From contig NC_092524.1 of NCBI RefSeq assembly GCF_037038585.1, forward strand, positions 47,391,001 through 47,455,000: 64,000 bases of DNA, read 5' to 3'. Position 1 is the first letter of the stretch; each line of letters begins with the position of its first letter. Shown piece by piece: positions 9,855 through 47,683 of this stretch. Source of the stretch: Patagioenas fasciata. Taxonomy: Eukaryota; Chordata; Aves; Columbiformes; Columbidae. The notes below the pieces were generated by a model that was not told where the DNA came from, made no database searches, and saw only the letters and a list, made by a program, of their open reading frames with translations. Made by a program: the position numbers and the translations under genes.

Positions 9855-12800
9855 TACATACATAAAGTGCTTTATTGCAGCATCAGAATAAAGAATTCTT
9901 CTCTGTGAAATTTTGTAGGAATAAAAGATATTTTTTATATATTATATATTAAAAACACAATAAACTTAAGGAGTGGAAGTTTAGAGATTCATCACTTAAA
10001 TAGCAGTGGGCTGGACAGAATCTTTGATAGGATATAAAAATAAATGCTTGCTTAATGTCTACCTTTCTCATGATTTCCCGCAAAGTCTCCCAGTGTGTAA
10101 GGTGCTCATGTGAGGAACAACACTGCTTCTCATTTCTCATGCTCCAGTTCATGCCTGTATCATCCAAACCATAGAGGCAGCGAGGCAGAACAGCCACTCA
10201 CCTTCCAACCAGCTTTAAGGGGTGGGGCTCAATGCAAGAAAATTTTCAACTTGCCCTTGGATGGGAACTCCATTTATTACAGAAATTAGAGTTTCTTTTT
10301 TGGGGGTTAGACTGGTTGACATAACCAGTATATAGAGGAGGAGGGTGCAAATCCTGGGTAACAGTCCTTATAATAAGAGCACTTGGCTCCAAAGCAGCCA
10401 GTCTGACAAACAAATTGGCAGAGCTGTGGAAATTCTCCTTCAAGAAAGGCTGTTTGTAGAGGCCCTGCTTCCATGTGTGGGTCTAATACTGGACACTAGG
10501 CACATTTAACACGAGGTTGTTTTAAAGAAGCCTGTGTGCTGATGATAAGCTCCTCTGAGAGTCTGCTGATGCTAACGATGACATACAAGAAAAAAAAAAA
10601 ATGAAGATGCTCTACCAAATGACAGAAGATAACAAGCTCATCCTTCCATGGCTTCAGCTGCTCAGTTTGTGTCCCATACAAATGCCTCCATGTCTGTTGC
10701 TGAGCCTCCCCACACGCATCCCAGGCTCCCAAAACCAAGCCACTGGATCACTGCAACCCCCTCTTGACCACCTCCTTATGAGCTACCTCTTTACCAGAAA
10801 CTAGTGAGCAAATGGCCATTTGAGGTAGGGAACACGTAATTGTCAAGACAATTTACCAGGGTCTGGGTCTCCATCCGTGTTTATTTGGTTGTGTCTTCCT
10901 TCTCACTCATAACACTGGCCATCTACAACCACATGCCTGTTGGGAAATGGATGGTGTCTGCCTAGGTTTCAATAGCACTCGTAAGTGGAGTCTGGGGATA
11001 CAAGTATGGAATAGTAGTTAAATACGAAAAAATCAGTGATAACTTCATTAATAGTTTTGTTTTACTAGCAATGAAGTCTTAGGTGCTGATGACCAAGAAT
11101 GCAATATTCAATCAATAACCAAGTCAAAAGGATCAACATCCACTCAACACATGTAAGACACTCTCAGAAAGACTCCCCAAAGAGTTATCAGACCATGAAC
11201 ATTCACTGGCCCTGGAGAAAGCTCCTGCAAGGACAGACCTAGCACAGGACAGTCAACCAAAGACCTGTGCACCCAGATTTTTTTTTTGTCCAACAGTATC
11301 CTGCAGAAAAACATGGAGCAGCAAGTAGCCTTGGGTGAAACCTCTAGTCTAGAGATGACTCCATTCTTCTTTACATGCACTTGACTTGCTCTTATATTTC
11401 CTCTGACACATAAAATTTGCTAAATAAAAGCTATGAACAGTTTCTGCCAGGTTCAGTGACTGAATGTCCAGGGATAAAGGTGCTCAGCCTAGTTTCTCTG
11501 TGGGAAACTTGGGAGCTTACACTACATGCTGGGAGAAACTGCCATGGACCTGTAAAAAGCTGAATAAAACCCAGACGTGACCAAAGTGCTAATGGGGAGC
11601 ATCATGATCCATGATGTGCAGACACCAGACACTGACATTATTAGCATGGGTGTGTCTTCCTCCTTTGGAGCCACACTTGCTCACCTGGCCAGGCAGCAAG
11701 CCTGAGGAGCACAGGGTGCACCCACAACTCGCTTTCTTTGGGCTTCCTCTCGCTGGGGACCAGGGCAGACACAGCACATAGCAGGGTCTGAGGCCAGCAG
11801 CAGACCAGAGAGGTGCAGTGCTGGGTACTCCCAGTGGCACCTGACTTTTTCCCATCCCCACTGAGAACTTGGATTGGTGCTTTTTGCTCTTCTCCAGCAA
11901 TGGCACAAGGGGTGGCTGAGTTGTCTCCTGCCCCTGGCAGGACTGTGGGTGGGAAATGCAGAACTTTTGCTGGGCCATATCATGGATGCTCTCAAGCACT
12001 GAAACCTGCTGAGGGGCTGCCAGGGAGCTGAGGCATGGAGTTGGGCTAGTGGTGGGACTTGCATGGGTACTACCACCCTGCTCCCCAAGCATTGAGGCAG
12101 AGGGACTGAAATGCATACAGGTGGTGTCCTCCCTGTGCTGACCTCCTCTGAGGTCCACCCTTGTCTGGCTCTGGCATTCAGTTCTCCCTTTCATAGCCAA
12201 AACTGTGTTGGCAAGGCAATCTTGCCAAGGGAGCCCAGGTGGTCACTTTCCTCCTGCCCCACACACTCCCTGGACCCATGAAACCCTGCCAGGCTTCCCC
12301 TTGCTCCTTCCCAACTGTGCATGCAAAATCCAGAGGGGAGGGGTGGTCCTGTGGCTGGGACAGCCCTGACCCTCCCTAGGAGGACCCAGCCCCAGTTTCA
12401 GAAGCAGACCAGCGTGTGCCAGGACAGGCGTACAGGAAAGAGCCCGCAACTGCCTGCAGCAGGCCAGCTCCTCAGACACACCATAAGGCCAGCAGGAGCT
12501 GAGGCCACTTTACCCTGCAGACACTCAGCTTTCAGGCTACACTGAAAGATTGTAGAGAATAAAAAAGCAGATGGGAGCAGCCCCCATTCACTTTATGCCT
12601 CCCATCCCTTGCAGCTCCTCGTGCACCAGAGCAGGCACCCCAGCGTGCGGGTGGTATGGCAGGGATCGCACTGTACCACCGCCATAACCTCCGGTGCCCT
12701 TGGAAATCCAAGGGGGGCTGAGGCACCCTCTGAGGGGAGGACATGGACAGCACATCCTCCCCGCTCTGCCCGGCACCATTGAGGAGCCCATCAGCAGGGC

Positions 12801-12869
12801 CTGGACTTCGCTGGGCTGGGCCAGGGTGGGAGCCAGCAGTGGCCATGGCTCCTCTGAGCGTGGCTGTGA
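9855..12869 (-). other. ISM2: Putative ISM2 3' UTR (end not fixed)
   Basis: Sequence downstream of the ISM2 stop. Candidate AATAAA signals on the - strand lie at 10880-10885, 10273-10278 and 9871-9876, giving 3' UTRs of about 2.0, 2.6 or 3.0 kb. I cannot tell which is used, and the outer part may be intergenic. No other gene is seen here. Confidence 0.4.
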
Positions 12870-31432
<18,563 letters not shown>

Positions 31433-31571
31433 CTCTTCCTCCCTCTCGCCCCACCTCGCACGCCCAGGATAGGCAGCCCGGCAGCGCGCCCGCCGCGAAG
31501 CTACAAAACCTGTCCTTCCTCGAGTAAGCGAGAGGAGCGGCGAAAAATGTAAAACAATAACAATAACAATA

Positions 31572-31580
31572 ATATATAAA
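31572..31580 (-). promoter_or_regulatory. ISM2: Candidate TATA box for ISM2
   Basis: The - strand reads CTTTATATATT here, about 140 bases upstream of the ISM2 ATG. A start 25-30 bases downstream would give a 5' UTR of about 110 bases. It adjoins a (CAATAA)3 microsatellite at 31555-31572, so the match may be by chance. Confidence 0.35.
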
Positions 31581-31589
31581 GTACCGCAG

Positions 31590-32690
31590 GCGGGAGGTGC
31601 AGTCCCCCGCGGGTGCGGGCAGGGGCCGAGGCAGGGTCTGCCGGCCCGGGCCGCTCCCGGCCGCTCCGCTCCCTCTGATCTCTCTTGCAGTTTGCCGAGC
31701 ACGTTTCGTTGTCGCTACTCCCCCGGGCTCGCCGCCGGTGCCACTGATGCTGAAGGATAACTCTGAAAAGCTTCCCAAGTGTGTGCGGGGAGGGCGGAGG
31801 GTGGGGGGGGAGAGAGAGGGCTTCGCTTCCCCACCCCCCTTCCTAATCCTTTCGGCAATCTGATTTCTTTTCCTCCTCTTCTCCACCCCTCCGCCGAATC
31901 ACTTCTTGGTGCTGCTGCGGCTCTTCAAGCAATGCCGGGCACCGGAGGGCGGGCGGGCGGCCGCTCCCCGCCGCTCGCCCGGGAGAGGCTCCTTGTTTCA
32001 TGAGGCGCGGACAAGCCCCTCCCGGGCGAGCGGCGCGGCAGCCGGCCCCGGGCACGGCCCCGCCGCGCCCCTGCCCCGCTCGTGGGCTGCCGGCGCTCCC
32101 AAACCTCCCCCCAGCTCCCTCCGAGCGCTGCCCCTCCGGGGCGCCGCCGGCCGCTCCCCCCTCCCGGCAGCTGCATGGCCCGGGCGGCCGCGACTCCCTC
32201 GCCCCGGAGATGCCCCGGGGAGCGCTGTCCCTCCGGCGGCGCCGGCCCGGGGGTCTTTGTTCCGCTCCCGGGCGGCGGCTCGCCTCGGCGGCGCCGGCCT
32301 TGCACAAGCCCCGCGGCACCGGGCGCTGCCCTCCGGGGGAGCCCCGGCGGAGAGCCGGGACAGCGCCCTCTGGGCGAGGCGGGGTGGGGCGGCCGCGGGC
32401 TCCAGCGGCTCCGGCCCGGCCGCATGAGGCGGGGAGGATGGAGGGGCGGGAGCCGGGCCGAGCCGCGGCCGGGGGCGCTGGGGAGAGGGTCAGCCGCATC
32501 GGGGACTCAAAGCCTCCCGCCTCACCCCCGGGCAGAAAAGTTTTCGTGTACGGAGCCGGATTTCCCCGCCAAAGGCCGCCCCCTCCCCTTTTCCGAGCGG
32601 GGGCCGCGGGCTGCAGCGCCGGGGCTGGGGCCGCTCCACTGGAGAGCGGGGATGGGGCCACCACCCAGCTGGGCCAGCGCGGTGCCAGGC
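31590..32690. promoter_or_regulatory. ISM2: CpG island at the 5' end of ISM2
   Basis: Very GC-rich with many CpG dinucleotides and GC-box-like GGGCGGG strings (for example near 31948). It starts just upstream of ISM2 exon 1 and spreads about 1.1 kb further upstream. It is the only such island in the window, and no other promoter-proximal exon is seen next to it. Confidence 0.85.
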
Positions 32691-33700
32691 AGAAATAGGG
32701 CTCTGTGCTCCCGAGTCAAAGCTCCGGCTGTTCCCGAGCTGCGGGAGGAAGTTTCCATCACTCAAAATAAGTCTTTATTCTTTGATCTGCTCTCGCCTGT
32801 GCCGGCAGCATCTTTTCTAGCCCCTAAAGCCTGTTGGAAATATGGTGTGGCTGTTTACTTGGGGTCTAGAGAGCAGCTTTTCCAAGATCTCCACAGGCAT
32901 TCATCAGCTTGTGAAGGAAATAATTAGGGAAATTATTATGAAGGAATTATTAGGGAAAAAACACTGAAAGGAGGTTTTGCAGCCCACCGAGGAAAAGTGC
33001 CAGTGCTGGCACAGACCCCAGAAAGGGACACCTAGCAGGGCAAAAGAAAGTCCAGCATTGCTACAGTAGCCTTAGCACAACCCTGCAAATCACCTGGGCC
33101 CGTTCATGCACCCAGTTGCAAACAGGACCTGAATCTCTTTTTTCAGATTCCAACATCTGGTTCTTGCAAACTTAGGGCTGAGATGAATGGAAGGAAATGT
33201 TTAAAACAAGCCCCAGACTGCAAGACAGATGTGAGGTCAAGCATCCCATGTGAGGTGGATCAAGAAGCCCTTTCAAACATCTCATTAGCCACATGACAGC
33301 TGATGGCAGTCTGACACTCACCCCACTGGTGGGAATCCCCTGGAACAGCACCCAAGGGCAGCCTGATGGCCAAGCAGAGCCAGCTGTACATGAGCAGCAC
33401 AGAGCTGCTGAGAGTGCCACCAATGTGCTGCCCACCAGGACGAGCAGCAACCTCCACAGAGCAGTCTCTCCACTACAGACACAGCTTCTCTAGCCTGTGC
33501 ATCACGGTTGTTGCTGTACAATGGACCCGAAACTGGAAAGAAGCAGCTGAGCATCCACACCACATGCAAGGTTTCCTGGGTCTGGAGTCCAAGGCCAGGG
33601 GAGGACACTGACTCACCTGAGCTCTCAAACAGGCTCTGGTCTTACCCAGCCATTCCACTAGCAAACTCAGTGGCGTGTTGTGTTGTTTTTTTTGTTGGTT

Positions 33701-33731
<31 letters not shown>

Positions 33732-33844
33732 GGGGGAAGGGGGAGAGTGGTGGAGGGATTGGGAAGGAAGGTGAAGAGGGCTTGGTCCCACTAACAGGGC
33801 AAAAGCCTCACTGGCATTAAGAAAAAAAATAAATAAAAATATAG
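32691..33844. other. Intergenic spacer between SPTLC2 and ISM2
   Basis: No gene recognised. It ends in the T/G tract at about 33681-33736, just beyond the SPTLC2 poly(A) signal. Confidence 0.6.
33681..33736. repeat. Poly-T followed by a run of 26 G
   Basis: T-rich sequence (TTTTTTTTGTTGG, then T) passes directly into 26 consecutive G (33711-33736), followed by a purine-rich AAGGGGGAGAG. It can form a G-quadruplex on the + strand. The exact run length is prone to sequencing error. Confidence 0.9.
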
Positions 33845-33862
33845 TTTTTTTTTTTTAAAGTC

Positions 33863-33868
33863 TTTATT
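33863..33868 (-). terminator. SPTLC2: Canonical poly(A) signal, probable 3' end of SPTLC2
   Basis: TTTATT on the + strand, AATAAA on the - strand, followed within about 20 bases by A/T-rich sequence. It is the last strong signal before the T/G tract. Confidence 0.6.
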
Positions 33869-36800
33869 ACGCAGAACACAGAATATATTTGAATAATTCT
33901 TTTTCCCAAACAGTTTTTTCTCCAGTGTTTTTTGTTTTGTTGTTTTTTGTTGTGTTTTTTTTTAAACATGCATTGTTACCCTTGTAAAGCCAATGTACCA
34001 TCCATTTATCTTTTCCCTGTCCACAAAACATCCAACTTCATGTTAATCCCAAGTGTAAAAAAAATTAGACATCTGGCATAAAATATTTTTGGGGGAGCTC
34101 ATTTAAAAATCTTATCTAAAATGTCTTATCTACAAAAAAATCCAATATATATGTACATTATAGCAACACAGAGGCATAAGAATACAGTGCAATTTAAGAC
34201 GAAGTGCTGTGACTTGGTAACTCTGCCCAGGGCTTGTGGAAATGTGGGCCACCATTGGCTTTGGGGCTTCTACCCTAAAGCCTCAGGCTCCAAGGTTCCT
34301 CTGATCTCTCTCACACTGGTCTGAAGTTAATAATGTTGGATGGCTGGAGATGCACTTAGCATAATATACCGTTAGGGGGTAGCAGAAATACTGCCTGAAC
34401 AAGACGAGACTCGGCAAAAAAAAAAAAAAAAAAAAAGTATGCTTTATGGCATTCAGATAGTTTGGTGCATGTTTCACTTTGCCATGGGTATTTCTGGTAT
34501 GCCACCAGCCATTGGCATATTCAAGTGAGACCTGTGCACCTACTGTTGAGGAAATTAATTTACTAGCTGCCACTGCTTCTGCAGTCCCTGACCCTCCCAG
34601 TAATTCTCCCACTTTCAGCAGCCCAGGAACCAGTTATCAATGCTTTGCCATAGGAACACTGGTGCAGAGAACTGCACTACTGGAAGATCGGTGCAGAGAA
34701 CCGCACTATTTTTGGCCTTCAAGACAGACACTTCTTCTGCTCCTTAAACAGCTGCTAGCCAGGGTCAAACACAAATTGCGTTGAACCTCTCCCTCCTGAG
34801 ATAACAGCAGTACATATTGCTTAACTAAGAGCAGAGAGTATTCTTTCTTGGGTTAAAGTCCACTGCATTCTTCAAGGTCAGTTTTAATTGCAACTCCTCA
34901 TGCCAAGCGTCACAGTTTAAGGCCTTCAACACACAGCACAATTGTCATCTCCTTCACCCAGCCCCTTTTGGGGATGTAAACACACCACCCCACTGTCTGC
35001 ACCAAACACTTCTCTTGTTAGTTAAACATAAAGCACAATACTTCACACAAACGCATCATGGCTGTGCTCTAGTTTCATGTCCAAATCCTTGAATAGGTGA
35101 TCAAGAGCGAGGCTGGGGATGTTTACAGGAATACAAGCCGTCGCAATGGCATCTGAGTTGGTTTTTTTTTTTTCCCTCTTTTAAAACCATGTTCAAGTTA
35201 CATAGGTCAACTGACCGGGCTTTTCCCAAACAGTGGTCCAATGCTGCTTGGGTGCCAGGTCCAGCGTGGAAGCCAGAGATGCACCTGCTGAGGGGTCACA
35301 CCAGGTGTTCCCAGACAGCTCAGTGCTCACTCGTGTCAGAACCGACCACAGGCACCTCGCATCTCCATGGAGAAGGTGCCACTCACACAGACCCCAGCAT
35401 GCTTGGCTCTTCCACAGGCTGAGTATAAACTGTAAAAATATACACACAAACCATAATATATAAACTGTATACATTTCAACTGAGCACTGTACATTGGGAT
35501 AAATCCCCACAAGTTTTCTTCCCTGCAACGCAGCAAGGGAGCTCATGTGTAGTGCTCCAGATCCAGTGCTGCAAGGTGTTCTCTTAAATGAAATGGAGAG
35601 GGCAGACTTGTGGCTTTCCTGCAACCTTCCTGTGATCTGCCCTAATAGATAACATGGCTTCTGGATGAGCAAACAGCTGTAAGCCAAATACTTTTCAGAG
35701 GTAATTAAAATTTACACAGGAGGAGAGAAAGTATTTGTTTACTTGAAATGGAAAAGTTTTAGAGAAGTGTCTCTTTGGGCATTGAGAGTTGCATTCCTGT
35801 CTTACGGACGCTCGTTCAAGTACATGTTAAAGATCCCGGCACAGCTGAGAGTAAGTGATGATTGAACTGCCTCTTTTCTCCAGCTCTGCTGTATTGGTCT
35901 TTCACCCACACAGCACAGGGCTGGGTCACCGATGTCACGGGCACACTTCCCTTTCCAGCACTGCGTGAAGATGCAGCTCTGACAGCGGGTACCACTTCTG
36001 CACCCTCAAAGCAAACAGTAAGAGGAGGATGGATGATACAACTCCTTCACTGAACAACTTCATCACAATAAGATGTTTGGTCAGTTCATTCCTGAGTCTT
36101 TGCCTAAAGCAGAAGTGTGCTACACACCAGGAACCCAAGAACCAGAACAGCTCTTCAAGGATTCTACTTAGAATGGAAAAAAAATAGAAACTAAACAAAG
36201 AGTTAAACATACCATATAAACAGATACTATACAAAAGTTTGTGTCTTGTGAAAAAAAAAACAAACAACCCTGAATATTTTGATACAAAACGCCTTGGTTT
36301 CCTCTCTGCCAAATAACTCAAGAAAAATTATGAATCAGGCTCCTTAAGACAAAGGTCTAGCTGGGAAGGCCAGTTTCTAACAAGAAGCAGATCTCTCACT
36401 CTTTGCTGATGCTCAGTAATAGGAGCTTCTCAATTTTCTTCAGAGTAAAAGAATATGGCCAACAGCCTTGAGAACTGTAACGGTTCTAATCTCTTCACTC
36501 TACTCAGCAGAGCCAAAATCTTGCTTGCTAAGTTCTTCAGAGAGGTACTGGAAGGTAACTTGTATATTTATGAGTAAGTTTAGCCAATGCACAGCACAGG
36601 GCAAAATCCTTTGTTCAAAAGCAGCCTTCATTTTCTTTTGAAATTTGCATCTCTTAAGAAATACCAGGAGTCACTTCCAATTAGAATGTCTCAGAATAGT
36701 TGGCAGGGACTGAAGTCTATTTCTTAAGCAGCTTTTCTTCCTTTGCCATCTCTCAAGATCAGTTCTTTCATTCACTTCTACTACCATGACAAAAAGGAGG

Positions 36801-39217
36801 CAGATTTCTGGTCAATACAGAAATATCAAAGCAGCAATCCACCCTACACATTCCGCGACAGCACACATGCTGTAGGTTTGCCTAGAATAAACCAGCGGTC
36901 TGCTCCTGTGGTTATGGGAACAGAGTTTTTCAGTAGATGTGAAAAGATCTTCCTGGCTTCCAGGCTCAGAGAATTACTGACTTAAAAGTGTGAAATCTTG
37001 GAATTGTAACTTCTTACTTTCCCAGAAGCAGTTTCAAGAGGTACTAGACTATGGCAAAACAGGTTCCCCTGAATAAAAACCTCCTGAGAGGGAAGGAAAG
37101 GTTGCTTCCCAAAAAAGATATGGCAGGACTGAAATGTAACCAAGCAGTCTGCAAATGCTACTAACTGCCTGAATGATTTCTGAAATGTCTTTGCACGCAG
37201 AATTGAGTCATATGCAGACAGCATGACATAGCAGAAAGATACTAAACGGCAGAAGTTTAGTATGAACAGAGTTTCCTCAAACAAGTACAATGGGAATCCC
37301 AATGGGGACCAGTAATTTTAAAACACTATTTCAGAAGTGTTGTACAGGAGTTATCTGAATTACTGAGATTTATCCAGATGTTTTTCTCGCTTCTAAAACA
37401 AGCTGCCCTAAAACTGAATCTCAGAGACAAGATTAAGACTCAAGACTTAAAGAATCTACTATAACCCACTTCTAGCTTAATACATCACTATTTTCAAACT
37501 GACTTGACTACCCAGCAGACACTAGCATGCTGTATGCCTGGGAATACTCAGAACAGCTCCCCACTGACCCACGGCTGGGCCTCCAGATCGGTTGGTTTTG
37601 TCCGCTTTTAAACCATTCCACGATAAAGTCACCGGTACTCGGGCTGAAGTCAAGGCTTCCTGCACTAACTTTCTCTTGTTCCCTACTACAATCTCAAAAG
37701 GCAAAAAGCGATAATTATTTGAGGTAAAGCTTTTTGAAGTCAGAAAGCAGGTAATCTGCTGGAATGTTAGAGCTAGTCCTGGGCAGAACACGGGTGAGAA
37801 AGGTCAAACTGATGAAGTAAGTTCACGTAATTGCAGTTTACTCACTCTGTGGCTGAACAAATGAGACTATTTCATATCTATTAAAGTTGCAGATACAGGT
37901 TACAGACTTCTTGGTCTGTGCACACACTTTGCTCCAGAAGGCGAGCAAATCAACACTAGTGGACTAACACAGAAGGAGTTATCTGGTCGTATTTTGAAAG
38001 AGTCAATTTTAGTTCTCATCTAATTAAATTTCTGAAATGCAATGGTAAGAACTGAATCAGTGTTTTGAAGTTCCCTCACATTAAAATGCAACAAGATCTA
38101 TAAATGCATGAAGATATATATATATATATATTCTATAAAACAGAAAACAATTCTGCTTTAATTCACCAGATGTATTTTCAGAACTGCTTGGTTCTAATGA
38201 CCAAAGAGCTACATCCCTGATAGTTACAGAATGAACATAAAAGAACTTAACATTACTATTTTTTTTTTGCAGCACCAGGCAGATAGCTTTGAGCCACACT
38301 CTGCTTTAGCATTATGATGAAGAATCTGTTTAAAAAACTCCAGCCACCTGCAAAAAGCATCATGCTAACCCAAACTGAACAGCTGGCTCAAACCCAATTG
38401 ATACGATGTTAAAGCTTTACTATCTTTGCAGAAAACCTACATGTCCAAGGTAAACATACAGAAACAAACTATACTGCAACTGAATCCTGTTAGAAAACTT
38501 TTGGTATCTCTTCAATGATCTATTCCATTCACTGAAAGAATCCAAGATGCAATGACGTAAGTAGCAGACCACCTCTAAGGTGTGCTAGAGCAATGGTGTC
38601 TATTTTAAACTTTGATCACAGTAAGACAGTGCGGAACATGCAAATAAAGATTCCAAACAGCAACTGGCTCGGTGAACATTAATTTGATCTCACACTAACA
38701 GAACAAAAAAGAATAAAGACCTTAAACCAGATGCAATGAGGATATTCTCTCTTCAGGGAAGGCCTACACAGACGTGGCTGCTACCAGAGAGACTGCTGGC
38801 TCACTGAAACATCAGCTTTGATAGAAGAGCCAAGCTGTCTACACTCTTTGCATAAAAGCCTTGTTCAAAAAGGCCAATGAAGAACATCTTGTATATGAAA
38901 AGAAAGAGTGAATTAGTGTGGCAATGGGTAGCAATCATTCTTCTACAGATCTGCATGAAATAAGTGGTTCTCCTAACAGTCATCCATTGTATAGGCCTGC
39001 TTATTGAGGGGTTCTGGTCTAAACAAGAAGCACAGGCTTGCTATGGTTTACTTGATCCCAAGTGCACCCTTCCAGAACTCAGCAGTGACTTGTTTGTGGT
39101 TTTATGATAGTCCTAAAGCAAAAGAGAAATTAATTTGAAGAAGAGAAAGCAACTCATGCTAAAGCTACCTTTTTTTTTTTTAAACAGAAGTGTGCCGGAA
39201 GGACGATAAACACAGCC

Positions 39218-39278
39218 TGTTTGAAAAAACAAACAAGCAAACAAAAACCCCCAAACCAAAACCAACAAAAAACCTCTC
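39218..39278. repeat. A/CA low-complexity tract in the SPTLC2 3' UTR
   Basis: AAACAAACAAGCAAAC, then AAAAACCCCCAAACCAAAACC. On the transcribed strand it reads T/G-rich (TTTGTTTGC...), so the mRNA would carry a U/G-rich stretch about 0.8 kb after the stop codon. Confidence 0.85.
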
Positions 39279-40033
39279 CAACACTTACCCTATATCAAGA
39301 GGATAATGAGTGTCAAAACCAGGAGACCATCTGGTCAGTATCCATACCAGGAAGGAAAAGAGGTTACAGTCCCAGAAGTCCTTCTGCCTGTGGCTTACAA
39401 AACTAAGTAATGTTTGGGAACAATGGTCCTGTCAGTGACAAGTCAACACCACATTTATTTTAAAAAGGCTAAATTCAAGTTTTAAACACAAGTAACTGCA
39501 AAAGAAAAAAACCTTTGGTTGATTTTCCATCTTGTTAAATATGTCAAAGTTAGCAATCAACAGTTTCTCTGGGAAGTCTCCAAAACCAGACAGGTCAGCT
39601 CACTCCTTAATGGGAAGGTCAGACACCTTAGCAGTGACTCTGGAAATGCTGCCACGCCAGCGTCACACATGCTCACGACATCTCAGCCAGCATTTGGGAG
39701 GCTAACGGTGATTACAAGGTCTGAGCTGATCAGCCACAGGCAGCTTGGGTTGCTGTGAATCATTGGGACAAATAAATTAAAAAAGCAATGAGAAAAAAAA
39801 TAAAGCCAAGCACCTCTAGGGCGAGACCCTGAAGACATGGGAATCAAAGCTTTGTTTTTCTCCTCTCCCTATTTACAAAATGCCATTTAGAGCTGATGTG
39901 GCCACTTCAGTATTGTGAGGAAATGTCTTTTATGCTAAGCAGTCAGAAGTGTGTTGTTCATGGACACTGTGGGCTGTGTGCTACAGAGTGTCCCACAGGG
40001 TGTGCTCCCCCAACCAAGGCACATGGGGGGAGT

Positions 40034-47683
<7,650 letters not shown>

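Larger units (their letters stand above)
33845..40033 (-). other. SPTLC2: SPTLC2 3' UTR, about 6.2 kb
   Basis: No splice sites or genes are recognised between the stop codon and an AATAAA on the - strand at 33863-33868. The length of about 6.2 kb agrees with the long 3' UTR I recall for human SPTLC2. A nearer AATAAA at about 39452-39457 could give a short form of about 0.6 kb. The sequence is AT-rich with several A/T runs, which would suit many microRNA or AU-rich sites (inference). Confidence 0.7.

Noticed and set aside
11589-12200. A - strand frame of 203 codons downstream of ISM2
   Set aside because: No recognisable domain or splice context, and it overlaps a second - strand frame. It lies in the putative ISM2 3' UTR.
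31843-32927. Long open frames of 166-281 codons on both strands in the CpG island
   Set aside because: GC-rich sequence rarely contains stop codons. The frames overlap each other in several phases and on both strands, are Ala/Pro/Gly/Arg-rich, and show no domain.
34655-34710. GGTGCAGAGAAC-type direct repeat in the SPTLC2 3' UTR
   Set aside because: Only two imperfect copies of about 20 bases; too weak for a separate feature.
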